Shown here: positions 35,375 to 44,981 of the stretch, piece after piece
Layout: each line of letters starts with the position of its first letter
Numbering within the stretch: the first letter of the stretch is position 1
Source of the DNA: Halomonas lysinitropha
GTDB taxonomy: Bacteria; Pseudomonadota; Gammaproteobacteria; Pseudomonadales; Halomonadaceae
NCBI RefSeq assembly: GCF_902500215.1
Contig: NZ_CABVOU010000033.1
Span: 265,945-329,944 of the forward strand
DNA: 64,000 nucleotides
Reading direction: 5' to 3'
The notes under the pieces: generated by a model
Told to the model about the DNA's origin: nothing
Database searches by the model: none
Seen by the model: the letters and a program-made list of their open reading frames with translations, nothing else
Program-made: the position numbers and the translations under genes

Positions 35375-37339
35375 TCACTCCATCAGGTGCTGGCGGGCCT
35401 CCTCAGCGCTTTCGTAGATGTGCGGCGAGACGGCGCGTGCCTCCAGGGCGTGGCCGAGTTTGCGGCGCATGAAGCCGCTGGTGGTGTAGCGGGTCACCCG
35501 GGTGTAGAAGCGCTCCTCGAGGCCGCGGACCATCTCGGTATAGGGGGCGAGTAGGCTGTCGTCGATACGGCAGTGGTCGTAGTTGACGATGGCCTGGACC
35601 CGGTGACCCAGCGGGGCGAGGCGGCGCTCGACCTCCTGCTCGATGGCGTCGATGTCCGCCCGGGAGGCGACGCGCAGGTGCTCGAAGTTGATGAAGAGAA
35701 TGCCGGCCTCCTCGTCGAGGCTGAAGCGCTGCGCCAGTGGCCGGTCGAGCAGTTCCTCGGCGAGCCCCATGGGCGCCTCGTGGAAGATCCGCGCGTCCAT
35801 CAGCCGGGGCGGTTCGGGCATCCGCGGCGTGAAGGCCATCAGCGCCAGGATGTCGCGCTCCAGCTCGACCCCCGGGGCGATCTCGGTGAGGGTGAGCCCC
35901 TCCGGTGTGAGCTCGAACACCGCCCGCTCGGTGACATAGCAGACCGGCTTGCCGTCCGCGGCGGCCAGGGTCCCGCTGAAGGTGCGATGCTCCACCTCGG
36001 CGACGAACTTGCCCTGGCCGCCGGGGGGCGCCTCGAGCCGTCCGTCGACGATGGCAAGCGCCTCCTTGGTGGCCACGAAGGTGCCCATGAACACCACCTT
36101 GCGGGCGTTCTGGCTGATGTTGATGAAGCCGCCGGCGCCGGCCAGCCGGGGGCCGAAGCGCGAGACATTGACGTGGCCCGCGCCGTCCACCTGGGCCATG
36201 CCCAGGAAGGCGATGTCGAGCCCGCCGCCGTCGTAGAAGTCGAACTGGGCTGGCTGGTCGATGATCGCCTGGGTGTTCAGCGCCGCGCCGAAGTCGAGCC
36301 CGCCGGCCGGCAGCCCGCCGATCACCCCGGGCTCGGCGGTCAGGGTCAGGTGCTCGAGCAGGCGCTCCTCGCTTGCCACCGCACCCACCCCCTCGGGCAT
36401 GCCGATCCCCAGGTTGACCACGCTGTTGGGCCTGAGCTCGAAGGCCGCGCGCCGGGCGATGATCTTGCGCGCCGAGAGCGGCAGCGGCTCGGGCGTCGCC
36501 ATGGGCGCGCGGATCTCGCCGGAGAAGGCCGGGTTGTAGGCGGTGCGGAAGGTCTGCCAGTGGTGGGCCGGATCCTCGCAGACCACCACGCAGTCGACCA
36601 GGATGCCGGGGATCTTGACGTCCTTGGGGTGCAGGGTGCCGTGCTCGGCCAGCCGTTCCACCTGCACGATCACCACGCCCCCGGAGTTGCGCACCGCCGT
36701 GGCGATGGCCAGCGCCTCCAGGGTCAGCGCCTCGCGCTCCATGCTGACGTTGCCCAGGGTGTCGGCGGTGGTGCCGCGCAGCAGCGCCACCTGCAGCGGC
36801 AGGGCCCGGTAGAAGAGGTACTCCTGGCCGTCGATGGGCAGCAGCGAGACGCGCTCCTCGAGGGTGACGTCGTTGATCCGGCCGCCGCCCAGGCGCGGGT
36901 CGACGAAGGTGCCCAGGCCGACGCGGGTGAGGGTGCCCGGCTTGCCGGCGGCGATGTCGCGGAAGAGGTGCGAGATCACCCCCTGGGGCAGGTTCCAGGC
37001 CTGGATGTGCCCCTCGATGGCGAGCTTCTGCAGGGCGGGCACCAGCCCCCAGTGGCCCCCGATCACCTTCGCCACCAGCCCCTCGTGGCCCAGGTGATTG
37101 AGCCCGCGCTCCTTGCCGTCGCCCTGGCCGGCGGCATACATCAGGGTCAGGTCGCGGGGCTCACCGGTCTCCAGGAAACGCGCCTCCAGGGCCACCGCCA
37201 GCCCCTCGGCGAAGCCGATGCCGACGAAGCCGCCGGTCGCCAGGGCGTCGCCGTCTCGGATCAGATTCACGGCCTCGCGGGCGGAAACTACCTTGCCTTT
37301 CTCGTTGAAGGGCTGGCGAGAGAGCAGCGGATGGGGCAT
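35375..37339 (-). CDS. Acetyl-CoA hydrolase/CoA-transferase family protein
   Basis: A 654-residue protein combining alpha and beta CoA-transferase halves in one chain. The first half has [15 protein letters not shown] and the second has [14 protein letters not shown]. The likely active-site Glu is in [15 protein letters not shown], the place of SENGxxG in propionate CoA-transferase. A further C-terminal domain of about 130 residues ([20 protein letters not shown] to [17 protein letters not shown]) is not part of the minimal fold. It probably moves CoA between short-chain acids. I use ATG 37339, with AGGA nine bases upstream, instead of 37396. Confidence 0.88.
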   Translation of the reverse strand: MPHPLLSRQPFNEKGKVVSAREAVNLIRDGDALATGGFVGIGFAEGLAVALEARFLETGEPRDLTLMYAAGQGDGKERGLNHLGHEGLVAKVIGGHWGLVPALQKLAIEGHIQAWNLPQGVISHLFRDIAAGKPGTLTRVGLGTFVDPRLGGGRINDVTLEERVSLLPIDGQEYLFYRALPLQVALLRGTTADTLGNVSMEREALTLEALAIATAVRNSGGVVIVQVERLAEHGTLHPKDVKIPGILVDCVVVCEDPAHHWQTFRTAYNPAFSGEIRAPMATPEPLPLSARKIIARRAAFELRPNSVVNLGIGMPEGVGAVASEERLLEHLTLTAEPGVIGGLPAGGLDFGAALNTQAIIDQPAQFDFYDGGGLDIAFLGMAQVDGAGHVNVSRFGPRLAGAGGFINISQNARKVVFMGTFVATKEALAIVDGRLEAPPGGQGKFVAEVEHRTFSGTLAAADGKPVCYVTERAVFELTPEGLTLTEIAPGVELERDILALMAFTPRMPEPPRLMDARIFHEAPMGLAEELLDRPLAQRFSLDEEAGILFINFEHLRVASRADIDAIEQEVERRLAPLGHRVQAIVNYDHCRIDDSLLAPYTEMVRGLEERFYTRVTRYTTSGFMRRKLGHALEARAVSPHIYESAEEARQHLME

Positions 37340-37438
37340 GGCGGGCGTCCTGGTGGGGGTGCTTTGTGATGGTTCCTTCACGGTAGCACGCGCCATGGCG
37401 TGCCGGCAGGGCTTGCCAGGCGGGGGAGAAGTGTCGAA

Positions 37439-37458
37439 TACTGTCTATATATATAGTA
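37439..37458 (+). promoter_or_regulatory. LexA (SOS) box upstream of umuDC
   Basis: TACTGTCTATATATATAGTA matches the E. coli-type LexA consensus TACTGTATATATATACAGTA at 18 of 20 positions. The box ends 17 bp before the umuD ATG, so LexA bound here would block transcription until DNA damage. One half-site has the strict CTGT and the other ATAG in place of ACAG. Confidence 0.9.
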
Positions 37459-37474
37459 TTCGAGGGAGAAGCCC

Positions 37475-37933
37475 ATGATGTTGTCGCTGTCCACCACCGC
37501 CCGGGTGATCGGCCGCGCCGTGCTGCTTCCCGGCGACAACGCTCAGCCGCTGATGGGCTGCCGGGTTCGGGCGGGCTTCCCCAGCCCCGCCGACGACCAC
37601 CTGGACGTGGAGATCGACCTGCACGCCCATGTGGTGAAGCGTCCTGCCGCCACTTACTTCGTGCGGGCCGAGGGCGACTCCATGGTCGGTGACGGCATCC
37701 ACGACGGCGATCTGCTGGTGGTGGACCGCAGCCTGGAGCCGCTGCCCGGGCGGGTGGTGGTGATCGCCGTGGATGGCGAGCCCACCGTGAAGCGCCTGGA
37801 ACGCCGCGGCGAGCAGACCTTCCTGATGGCCAGCAATCCGCGCTTCGCGCCGATTCCGTTGGCGGGCCGCGAATGCGAGGTGTGGGGCGTGGTCACCCAT
37901 GTGCTCCATGCCTTGCCGGGAGGCGAGCCGTGA
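37475..37933 (+). CDS. umuD: SOS mutagenesis protein UmuD (self-cleaving S24 peptidase)
   Basis: A 152-residue LexA-like protein without a DNA-binding domain. The catalytic Ser69 is in [11 protein letters not shown] and the Lys106 in [11 protein letters not shown]. RecA-stimulated self-cleavage is expected between Ala33 and Gly34 ([13 protein letters not shown]), where E. coli UmuD has Cys-Gly. The cleaved form joins UmuC as DNA polymerase V. The gene is first in a LexA-controlled operon and overlaps umuC in GTGA. Confidence 0.94.
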   Translation: MMLSLSTTARVIGRAVLLPGDNAQPLMGCRVRAGFPSPADDHLDVEIDLHAHVVKRPAATYFVRAEGDSMVGDGIHDGDLLVVDRSLEPLPGRVVVIAVDGEPTVKRLERRGEQTFLMASNPRFAPIPLAGRECEVWGVVTHVLHALPGGEP

Positions 37934-39204
37934 TCGCCCTGGTCGACTGCAACAACTTCTACGTCAGCTGCGAGCGGGTCTTCGCCCCGCGCCTGGAGGG
38001 GCGGCCGGTCGGCGTGCTCTCCAACAACGACGGCTGTGTGGTGGCGCGCTCCAACGAACTCAAGGCACTGGGCGTGGCGATGGGGGCGCCGATGCATCTG
38101 CTGCCGCCGGCCATCCGCCGCCAGGCGGTCCTGCTCTCCAGCAACTATGCGCTCTACGGCGACATGAGCCGGCGGGTCAACCTGATCCTGGCCGAATTCT
38201 CGCCGGACGTGGAGGTCTACTCCATCGACGAGAGCTTCGTGGGCTTTTCCGGCTTCGCCCCGGCCGGCCTGGAGGCCCATGGCCAGCGGCTGCGTGAGAC
38301 CGTACGCCGCGATACCGGCATCCCGGTCTGCGTGGGGCTGGCACCCACCCGGGTGCTGGCCAAGGTGGCCAACCGGGCAGCCAAGAAGCTTCCTGCCTAT
38401 GAGGGCGTCTGCCTGCTCGAGGCCGACGGGCCCGCCACTCGGGCGCTGCTCGAGGGGCTGCCGGTGACCGAGCTGTGGGGCGTGGCACGACGCACCGCCG
38501 AACGGTTGGCGCTGATGGAGATCCACACCGCCTGGCAGCTGCGTCAGGCGGATCCCAAGCAGGTCCGGCGCCATTTCTCGGTGGTGCTGGAGCGCATCGT
38601 CTGGGAACTGCGCGGTCGCCCGGCCATCCTGCTCGACGACATCAATGCGCCGCGCCAGCGCATCATGGTCTCGCGCTCCTTCGGGCGGTTGACCGGTGCC
38701 TTCCCCGATCTGCAGGAGGCCGTGCGCCAGCACGCCGCCCGCGGGGCCGAGAAGCTGCGCGGCCAGGGCAGCCAGGCCCGGGCGCTGATGGTCTTTGTGC
38801 GCACCAACCCGCACCTGGCCGGCGAGCGCCAGTACCGCAACAGCGTGGTGGTGCCGTTGCCGGCCCCCAGCGACGACAGCCGCGAGCTGCTCGAAGCTGC
38901 CGCCCATGGGCTCGCGGCGGTCTTCCTTGACGGGGTGCGTTACCAGAAGTGCGGCGTGATGCTGCTTGACCTGGTGGAGGCCGACCGCCACCAGCTCTCG
39001 CTGCTGGCACCACGCAGCGAGGTGGCACGCGGGCGCAGCCAGCGGCTGATGGCGACGGTGGACCGGCTCAACCGCGAGATGGGCCGCGATACCGTGCGCT
39101 TCGGCCTGCCTCGCCAGGGCACCGCCTGGGCGCTGCGCTGCGAACGGCGTACCTCGCGCTATACCACGCGCTGGGACGAGTTGATGCGGGTCAAGACACG
39201 CTGA
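37930..39204 (+). CDS. umuC: Translesion DNA polymerase V catalytic subunit UmuC
   Basis: A 424-residue Y-family polymerase. The start is the GTG overlapping the umuD stop, giving [18 protein letters not shown] with the first metal-binding Asp. Other motifs are [21 protein letters not shown] (the catalytic Asp-Glu pair) and [17 protein letters not shown]. The little-finger domain ([18 protein letters not shown]) and a C-terminal DUF4113-type tail ([31 protein letters not shown]) follow. It bypasses DNA lesions at the cost of mutations. Confidence 0.95.
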   Translation: MIALVDCNNFYVSCERVFAPRLEGRPVGVLSNNDGCVVARSNELKALGVAMGAPMHLLPPAIRRQAVLLSSNYALYGDMSRRVNLILAEFSPDVEVYSIDESFVGFSGFAPAGLEAHGQRLRETVRRDTGIPVCVGLAPTRVLAKVANRAAKKLPAYEGVCLLEADGPATRALLEGLPVTELWGVARRTAERLALMEIHTAWQLRQADPKQVRRHFSVVLERIVWELRGRPAILLDDINAPRQRIMVSRSFGRLTGAFPDLQEAVRQHAARGAEKLRGQGSQARALMVFVRTNPHLAGERQYRNSVVVPLPAPSDDSRELLEAAAHGLAAVFLDGVRYQKCGVMLLDLVEADRHQLSLLAPRSEVARGRSQRLMATVDRLNREMGRDTVRFGLPRQGTAWALRCERRTSRYTTRWDELMRVKTR

Positions 39205-39321
39205 AAAAGTGCCCGAAGCCGTGGCAATGCAGGGTTTCCGCGGTGGTTCAATTGACTACACTGGAGGCGCACCGGCGCGGCCGTTCGTCGTGCCGGAAGG
39301 TCATCGACAGGGAGAAGACCC

Positions 39322-40074
39322 ATGCGCATGAAGGGCAAGAACGTCATCGTCACCGGCGGTGCCAGCGGTATCGGCCTGGCCAGCGTGGAGCGCTGCCTGC
39401 AGGAGGGTGCCAGCGTGGTCATCGCCGACCTGGAGGGCAGCGACGGGCAGGCAAGGGCCGCCGAACTCGATGACCGCTACGACGGACGCTGCCTGTTCAA
39501 GGCATGCGACGTCACCGATACCGCCCAGGTGGATCGTCTGTTCGAGGAGACCGTTGCCGAGCTGGGCAGTGTGGAGGCGGTGTTCAACAATGCCGGTATC
39601 GGCGGCATCACTCCCTCCGACGAAGTCACCGATGAGGACTTCCTGCGTATCATCGACATCAACCTCAACGGGGTCTTCCGGGTGGCCCGCGCGGCGCTCA
39701 AGGTGATGTATCGCCAGGGCGGCGGCAGCATCGTCAACTGCGCCTCCATCCTCGGGGTCTTCGGCCAGTCCCAGACTGCCGCCTATACCGCCGCCAAGGG
39801 CGGGGTGGTCAACATGACCCGCACCCTGGGCATCGAAGCGGCGACGAAGGGCGTGCGGGTCAACGCCATCGGGCCCGGTTATATCGACACCCCGCTGCTC
39901 GAGGCCCTGGATGACGACATGATCGAGGGGCTGATCAGCCTGCATCCGATGGGCCGGCTGGGGCGCGCCGAGGAGGTGGCCAACGCTTTCCTGTTCCTGG
40001 CTAGCGACGAGGCCAGCTTCGTTACCGGCACCACCCTGATGGTCGACGGTGGCTTCACTGCCGGCAAGTCCTGA
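39322..40074 (+). CDS. SDR-family NAD(P)-dependent oxidoreductase
   Basis: A 250-residue classical short-chain dehydrogenase. It has the cofactor motif TGGASGIG (about 11-18), the acidic residue in IADLEGSD that favours NAD over NADP, NNAG, catalytic Ser in NCASILG, and the YxxxK motif (YTAAK). The PGYIDTP and VDGGF motifs follow. Gene context (umuC upstream, the Kai cluster convergent) gives no substrate. GGGAG lies before the ATG. Confidence 0.92.
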   Translation: MRMKGKNVIVTGGASGIGLASVERCLQEGASVVIADLEGSDGQARAAELDDRYDGRCLFKACDVTDTAQVDRLFEETVAELGSVEAVFNNAGIGGITPSDEVTDEDFLRIIDINLNGVFRVARAALKVMYRQGGGSIVNCASILGVFGQSQTAAYTAAKGGVVNMTRTLGIEAATKGVRVNAIGPGYIDTPLLEALDDDMIEGLISLHPMGRLGRAEEVANAFLFLASDEASFVTGTTLMVDGGFTAGKS

Positions 40075-40080
40075 GCCTTG

Positions 40081-40111
40081 CCCTGGCCTGGTCGTGAATG
40101 TCCGGCCAGGG
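40081..40111. terminator. Inverted repeat between convergent SDR and kaiB genes
   Basis: CCCTGGCC (40081-40088) and GGCCAGGG (40104-40111) form an 8-bp GC-rich stem with a 15-nt loop just past the SDR stop and before the kaiB stop on the other strand. There is no T-tract, so it is only a candidate bidirectional terminator. Confidence 0.35.
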
Positions 40112-40148
40112 TGATGGCGTCAGATTCGGTTGCGCAGGCGTGTCCGTA

Positions 40149-40451
40149 TCAGAGCGCGGATAGGAAGTCCTTCAGCCTGAGTTCATCGGAGAGGTCCCCA
40201 TAGAGCACTTGGCGGTTCCCCGAGGCGTCGATGTGCATCAGGGCGGGGGTGGCGAAGATGCCGTAGCGGATGGCCTGTTGCGGCTCTTGCAGCAGGTCGA
40301 TCTCGTGGACCGAGGTGTCATCCAGGCCGCTGGCGTCGAGGGCGGCCATCAGGTTGCGATGGGCGCGGCGAGAGCGGGGGGCATCGCCGGTCACGAGAAG
40401 GATGAGAGGCGTGTTTTGCGGGCAGGAATCGTCGGCGAGTGGGCGGTTCAC
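40149..40451 (-). CDS. kaiB: KaiB-like protein
   Basis: A 100-residue protein with the thioredoxin-like KaiB fold: ILLVTGDAPRSRRAHRNLMAAL, then VHEIDLLQEPQQAIRYGIFATPALM and the C-terminal DLSDELRLKDFLSAL. KaiB proteins bind the CI ring of KaiC, in cyanobacteria after switching fold. In other bacteria KaiBC pairs have been linked to stress resistance and not to a true clock. The start overlaps the kaiC stop (40448-40451), so the two are translationally coupled. Confidence 0.88.
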   Translation of the reverse strand: MNRPLADDSCPQNTPLILLVTGDAPRSRRAHRNLMAALDASGLDDTSVHEIDLLQEPQQAIRYGIFATPALMHIDASGNRQVLYGDLSDELRLKDFLSAL

Positions 40452-42166
40452 TGGTCGAGCCCTCCCTGATCGGGTGCCCGGTGGCGCAGGACGCTGCGTT
40501 CGTGACGGTCTGCTTCGTGATCGCTCGCCGTATGCTCGTGATGCTCGGCCATCATTTCCTCCTGCAGGCGTTCGAGTTCCTCCTGGCCCTGCTGGATGAG
40601 CGTGCGGGTCTTGTTGATCTCCCGTTCCAGTCGTTGTTGCCGGCGACGTCGCTCCCGGGCCTCGTGCTGTCGTGCCGCCTCTTCCTCGCTTTCCTTCTGC
40701 AAGCGCGCCGTGCCCATCAGCACCTCGCTGCCGAAGGGGTAGGTGTCGGCAAGCTCGACGCCTTGGTCGGTCAGGAGCATCTCCCGGACCTGATTGGAGT
40801 GCCCCGTGCCCCGCGACTTGACGATCGACAGCGAGCGATTGCGCTCCCCGGCGTTGATCTGGTAGCGCAGCACGATCCAGGTATCCGCCAGGGTCGAGGC
40901 ATGGCTCAGGCTGGATTCGCTGAAGGGGTCATCGGCCTCGGACAGCGAGGTGAGCAGGGTGGTGATGCCCCGGGTGCGCGTCATGGCGAGCAGACGTTCC
41001 AGGGCGAGGAAGGCGCTCTCGGCGCCCGACGACTTGAGCAGGGCCGAGGCCGGGTCGATGACCAGGCAGTCCGGCTGAAAATCATCGAGCAGCGCCAGCA
41101 GGGCCATATAGTGCTCTTCCACGAGGCTGTCCCAGCTCGCGCGGGCAACGACCTTCAGGTGGCCGCTGTCGATAGGCGTCTGCAGGTCGATGCCCAGGGT
41201 CGCGACATTGCGCACGATCTGGCGGGCAAATTCATCGAAGCTGATCAGTAGCGCCCGCTCGCCCCGCCTGGCGGCGGCTGCGGCGAAGGCCGTGCCCAGG
41301 GTGGTCTTGGAGGTGCCCGGCTGGCCGGAAACCAGCGTGATCGAGCCGCGATAGACGCCGCCATCGAGGATACTGTCGAGGCGCTCGATGCCGGTGCCGA
41401 GGCGTTCGCCGGCGGCCGGCACCGCTTCGGCGTCGAAGGGCTCGGCATAGGGAAGGTGGATGCCGGCGTCGTCGATGAGCATCGCCAGCTCATCGGGGTT
41501 GTGGCGGGTGCCGCGGTACTTGGCGATGCGAAAGCGCCGATTGAGGCGCTTGTCCACCAGAATGCTGGACAGCACCAGGATAGTGGACAGCATGAATTCG
41601 ATACCGCTGAGGTGATCCGGCTGGGGGCGGTCGTTACCGGTGTGCTTGCCGGTCAGCAGCAGAGAATAGCCACGCGCGATGCACCAGTCGTTGAGCTGGG
41701 CGATCTGGTCGATGGCCATCTGGCTGTCCGGCTGGCGACGCAGCAGCTGGTCGATGCCGTCGAGGACGATCCAGCTGCCCGCCACGCGCTGGACACAGAG
41801 GTCCAGCACGGCAAGCAGTCCCTCGATGTCGAAGGCGCCGGCGAATTCGCCATGCCGCATCGACTGGCCGTCGAGGATCTCGCAGCGCGATGACTCGCGC
41901 AGTGGCGGCCCCCAACAGAAGGCCTCGGCATGGCGCAGGATCTGGTCGCGGGACTCCTCGAAGCTCATGAAGATACCGCCTTCCCCCCGTTTCAGGGCGC
42001 TGGCCAGTATCTGCAGGCCGATGATGGTCTTGCCGCAGCCCGGCTCGCCGACCACCAGGGTCGCGCCGCCGGCCGGCAGCCCACCGTGGGTCGCCGTATC
42101 CAGGTTGCGAATACCGGTGGGGCGCTTGACGAGTCCGTGATCCGCTGTCGTCTCCGTGTCGTTCAT
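40448..42166 (-). CDS. kaiC: KaiC-like double-domain RecA/DnaB-type ATPase
   Basis: A 572-residue protein with two KaiC domains. The start at 42166 has GGAGAG upstream. CI has Walker A GEPGCGKT (40-47) and the catalytic pair Glu70-Glu71 (SFEESRDQ). CII has Walker A GQPGTSKT (281-288) and Asp311-Glu312 at the equivalent place. The phosphorylation dyad of cyanobacterial KaiC appears kept as Ser424-Thr425 in SHASTLADT. A C-terminal coiled coil of about 75 charged residues (EEEAARQHEARERRRRQQRLE and on) replaces the usual short tail. It lies between a c-di-GMP gene and kaiB on one strand. Confidence 0.92.
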   Translation of the reverse strand: MNDTETTADHGLVKRPTGIRNLDTATHGGLPAGGATLVVGEPGCGKTIIGLQILASALKRGEGGIFMSFEESRDQILRHAEAFCWGPPLRESSRCEILDGQSMRHGEFAGAFDIEGLLAVLDLCVQRVAGSWIVLDGIDQLLRRQPDSQMAIDQIAQLNDWCIARGYSLLLTGKHTGNDRPQPDHLSGIEFMLSTILVLSSILVDKRLNRRFRIAKYRGTRHNPDELAMLIDDAGIHLPYAEPFDAEAVPAAGERLGTGIERLDSILDGGVYRGSITLVSGQPGTSKTTLGTAFAAAAARRGERALLISFDEFARQIVRNVATLGIDLQTPIDSGHLKVVARASWDSLVEEHYMALLALLDDFQPDCLVIDPASALLKSSGAESAFLALERLLAMTRTRGITTLLTSLSEADDPFSESSLSHASTLADTWIVLRYQINAGERNRSLSIVKSRGTGHSNQVREMLLTDQGVELADTYPFGSEVLMGTARLQKESEEEAARQHEARERRRRQQRLEREINKTRTLIQQGQEELERLQEEMMAEHHEHTASDHEADRHERSVLRHRAPDQGGLDQ

Positions 42167-42208
42167 CGTCTCTCCTGGAAGCAAGGTGCCTTCGTCATCC
42201 GGGTCGCG

Positions 42209-44713
42209 TCATGACATCCCCGGGGTGGGGGGAGTGTCAGTGGGCAGCGCCAGGGGCAGACGCGAGCGTTTCTCCAGCAACCAGCGGAAGTCCTCCACTT
42301 CCAGCGGCATGCTGTAATAGTAGCCTTGGCCGATCCGGCACCCCAGCTCGAGCAGGGCGTCGCGCACGGCGGTAGTCTCGACGCCTTCCGCCACGGTGTC
42401 GGCGCCCAGCACCTGGCTGATGCCCAGGATCATGGACACGATGTTGCGGTTGAAGGGGTCGTCAAGGATTTGCCGAACGAAGCCCATGTCGATCTTGATC
42501 TCGTCGAAGGTGTACTGCTGGAGGTAGAGCAGCGACGAATAGCCGGTGCCGAAGTCGTCGAGGGAGAGCCGTACCCCCAGCGCATGCAAATCATCGATCT
42601 GTTGGCGCAGCGTCGCGGACTCCTCGCTGAACACGCTTTCGGTGATCTCCAGTGTCAGCGATGCGGGATCGATGGCATAGGTCTCGAGGGCCTCTTGCAC
42701 GGTACGGGCGAAGTTGCCCGAGTGGAACTGGTCCACCGAGACGTTCACCGAGACCCGGACCAAGTCGAGGCCAGCCTCTTGCCACTCACGCAGGTGACGA
42801 CAGGCCTGGAAGAGCACCCAGTCGCCGATCGGTCCGATCAATCGGCTCTGTTCGGCGACGGGGATGAACTGGCCGGGCATCTGCATGCCGTGCTGCGGAT
42901 GCATCCAGCGAATCAGTGCCTCGCAGCCGATCACCGTGCCGGTCGCCAGGTCCACCTTGGGCTGATAGTGCAGCTCGAACTCGTCATTGTTCAGGGCCCG
43001 GCGGAGGTCTCGGGTCAGCTCGATGCGCTGCTGGGCGCGCCGATCCATCTCCCGGTCATAGCAATAGAACGGGCTGTTGTCCCGCAGGCGGGTCTCATGC
43101 AGGGCGATCTCCACCTCGTGGAGCAGGGCTTCGGCACTGCGCGCCTCCTCGCCCAGCAGGGTATAGCCACCGCGGGCCGCGACCTCGATGACCAGTTCCA
43201 GGATGCATACGGGTTGATGCACGATCTGAACCAGTTCATCGAGGCGTTGGCGGGGTGGGGAGAGGTCGTCATCGGGCAGCAGGAGGATGAACTGGTCACC
43301 GCTGATACGCCCGACCAGGGTGTTCGCAGAAAGGCGCTCTTCAAGGCGGCGCGCCAACTCGATCAGCAGGCGGTCGCCGATGTCGTAGCCATGGGCATCG
43401 TTGATGTTACGCATCTCGCGGATATCCAGCAGGGCCATGATGTCCCGCGGGTTCCAGCCATGTCGTTCGATGTGTTGTGAAAAGGCTTGGGTGAAGCCCA
43501 GTCGATTGGCCAGACCGGTCAGCGGATCCTGGTAGGCATGCCGCTTTAGCTCCTGTTCCGCCAGCACGCGTGCGGTGATATCCACGTGCATCACCACGGC
43601 GCCCATCAGGCCGTCGGCTTCGGAGCCAGATGCCAGCCGAGTCGCCATCATGCGGAACCAGCGAAGCTGGTCCGAAGAATGGCAGGGATATTCGAGTGAA
43701 AAAGCATCACGATCGCCCTCCAGCACGGCCTGCAAGCCATCGGCCGCCTCACTCGCCTCTGCGGCGCAGTCGCCGTCGGCGTTCCGACACACCGTCAGGT
43801 AGTTGCTGCCGACCCCGAAGGTGGCGTCCCGCTGGTCATTGGTCTTGCCGTAGTGCCGCCATTGGTCGTTGACGTCGAGGATCTTGCCCGCGTCATCCAA
43901 TAGGGCGATATGGGCGGGGAGCGAATCGATCAGCGCCCTGCGGGTGGCCAGGGCACCGGAGAGGGTCTCGACCATGGTGTCCTGCTGGTCGACCATCTGG
44001 TTGAAGGTTCGGGCAAGATCGGCGAATTCATCCGAGCCCGAGACCGGGATGCGAACGTCATGCTCACCGGCTTCCACCCGCTGGGTGGCCCGGGAAAGGG
44101 CCCGAAGAGGACCATTGATTCGCGTGTAGATCAGAGTGAAGGCGACGATGCAAACGAGACCGAATACGGCCGCCGCCGCGGCGAAGCCGGTCGCGATCCA
44201 TTTGGCATCGCGGGCGATCTGGGTCTGACGCTGGCTCGTCACATCACGCAGTGCGGTGTCCAGTTCGACGCCATAGCCGGCCACCTGATTCATGATGACC
44301 TGGCTACTCAGGGGCAGGAGCAGGGGACTGTCTGCCTGGCGTCGGGTGTCGCTTTCCTCTCGGATCCTGGCGGATTGCGAATAGACGGCCGAGATAGTAC
44401 CGACCAGGAAGTCGATGTGGTGGATGGCGCGACGAGCGCCGGGATGATCCTCCGCCAGCGCCGTCAGGGTCTGCTTCAGGGAGGCGGCCTCTTCACGATA
44501 GCTCTCCACCAGTGGCGGCTCGGCGTGATTGACCAGCAGGGCATCACTTGCCACCGAGAACTCGCCGATACGATGGTGGAGATCCATCAGGGTCTTGATC
44601 TCTGCCTGTTTTTCCTGCATCTCGCCCATGCTGTGCAGACCCACCAGCACCAGGGCGACAAGGCCTATCACACAGGTGGTGATGCTGATCACGGAGAGGC
44701 GCAGGAGCTTCAT
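42209..44713 (-). CDS. HAMP-PAS-GGDEF(degenerate)-EAL membrane phosphodiesterase
   Basis: An 834-residue protein with a helix at 7-29, a periplasmic helical sensor (about 30-175), a second helix (about 176-198), HAMP (about 200-250), a PAS-like domain (255-385), a GGDEF domain (390-555) and an EAL domain (570-825). The GGDEF active site reads SGDQF, so cyclase activity is not expected. The EAL site looks complete (GCEALIRWMHP, NVSVDQF, EITES, DDFGTGYSSL, KIDMGFV, AEGVE), so it is probably a c-di-GMP phosphodiesterase with a regulatory GGDEF. It is 42 bp upstream of kaiC on the same strand and may lead that operon. Confidence 0.9.
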   Translation of the reverse strand: MKLLRLSVISITTCVIGLVALVLVGLHSMGEMQEKQAEIKTLMDLHHRIGEFSVASDALLVNHAEPPLVESYREEAASLKQTLTALAEDHPGARRAIHHIDFLVGTISAVYSQSARIREESDTRRQADSPLLLPLSSQVIMNQVAGYGVELDTALRDVTSQRQTQIARDAKWIATGFAAAAAVFGLVCIVAFTLIYTRINGPLRALSRATQRVEAGEHDVRIPVSGSDEFADLARTFNQMVDQQDTMVETLSGALATRRALIDSLPAHIALLDDAGKILDVNDQWRHYGKTNDQRDATFGVGSNYLTVCRNADGDCAAEASEAADGLQAVLEGDRDAFSLEYPCHSSDQLRWFRMMATRLASGSEADGLMGAVVMHVDITARVLAEQELKRHAYQDPLTGLANRLGFTQAFSQHIERHGWNPRDIMALLDIREMRNINDAHGYDIGDRLLIELARRLEERLSANTLVGRISGDQFILLLPDDDLSPPRQRLDELVQIVHQPVCILELVIEVAARGGYTLLGEEARSAEALLHEVEIALHETRLRDNSPFYCYDREMDRRAQQRIELTRDLRRALNNDEFELHYQPKVDLATGTVIGCEALIRWMHPQHGMQMPGQFIPVAEQSRLIGPIGDWVLFQACRHLREWQEAGLDLVRVSVNVSVDQFHSGNFARTVQEALETYAIDPASLTLEITESVFSEESATLRQQIDDLHALGVRLSLDDFGTGYSSLLYLQQYTFDEIKIDMGFVRQILDDPFNRNIVSMILGISQVLGADTVAEGVETTAVRDALLELGCRIGQGYYYSMPLEVEDFRWLLEKRSRLPLALPTDTPPTPGMS

Positions 44714-44981
44714 GGTCGAGCTATCCGGTCTTGGGGGGTTCCGACGACCAGAGTCGGTAGGCCGCCGAGGGTGTCGACGCCGAAAAGGGGAATAGGTTCG
44801 TGGTTAATCGCAATGATATTTATTTTTATCCAATGCCATCCCTGACAGCAGGGTTGTTGAATCCGCATGCTCTTCAGCGTCCATGTCGAGGGTAGCCGAT
44901 ATTACGTCTTATCAGTATGTTCTCAGGCCCCGGCGATTGCCAATCAGGGGATGTCGGCAGGGATACTGGCGAACAGGCAAA

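Noticed and set aside
35573..37369. 598-residue plus-strand frame opposite the CoA-transferase gene
   Set aside because: It is an antisense shadow in a high-GC region, and the opposite strand has the CoA-transferase motifs and a good ribosome-binding site.
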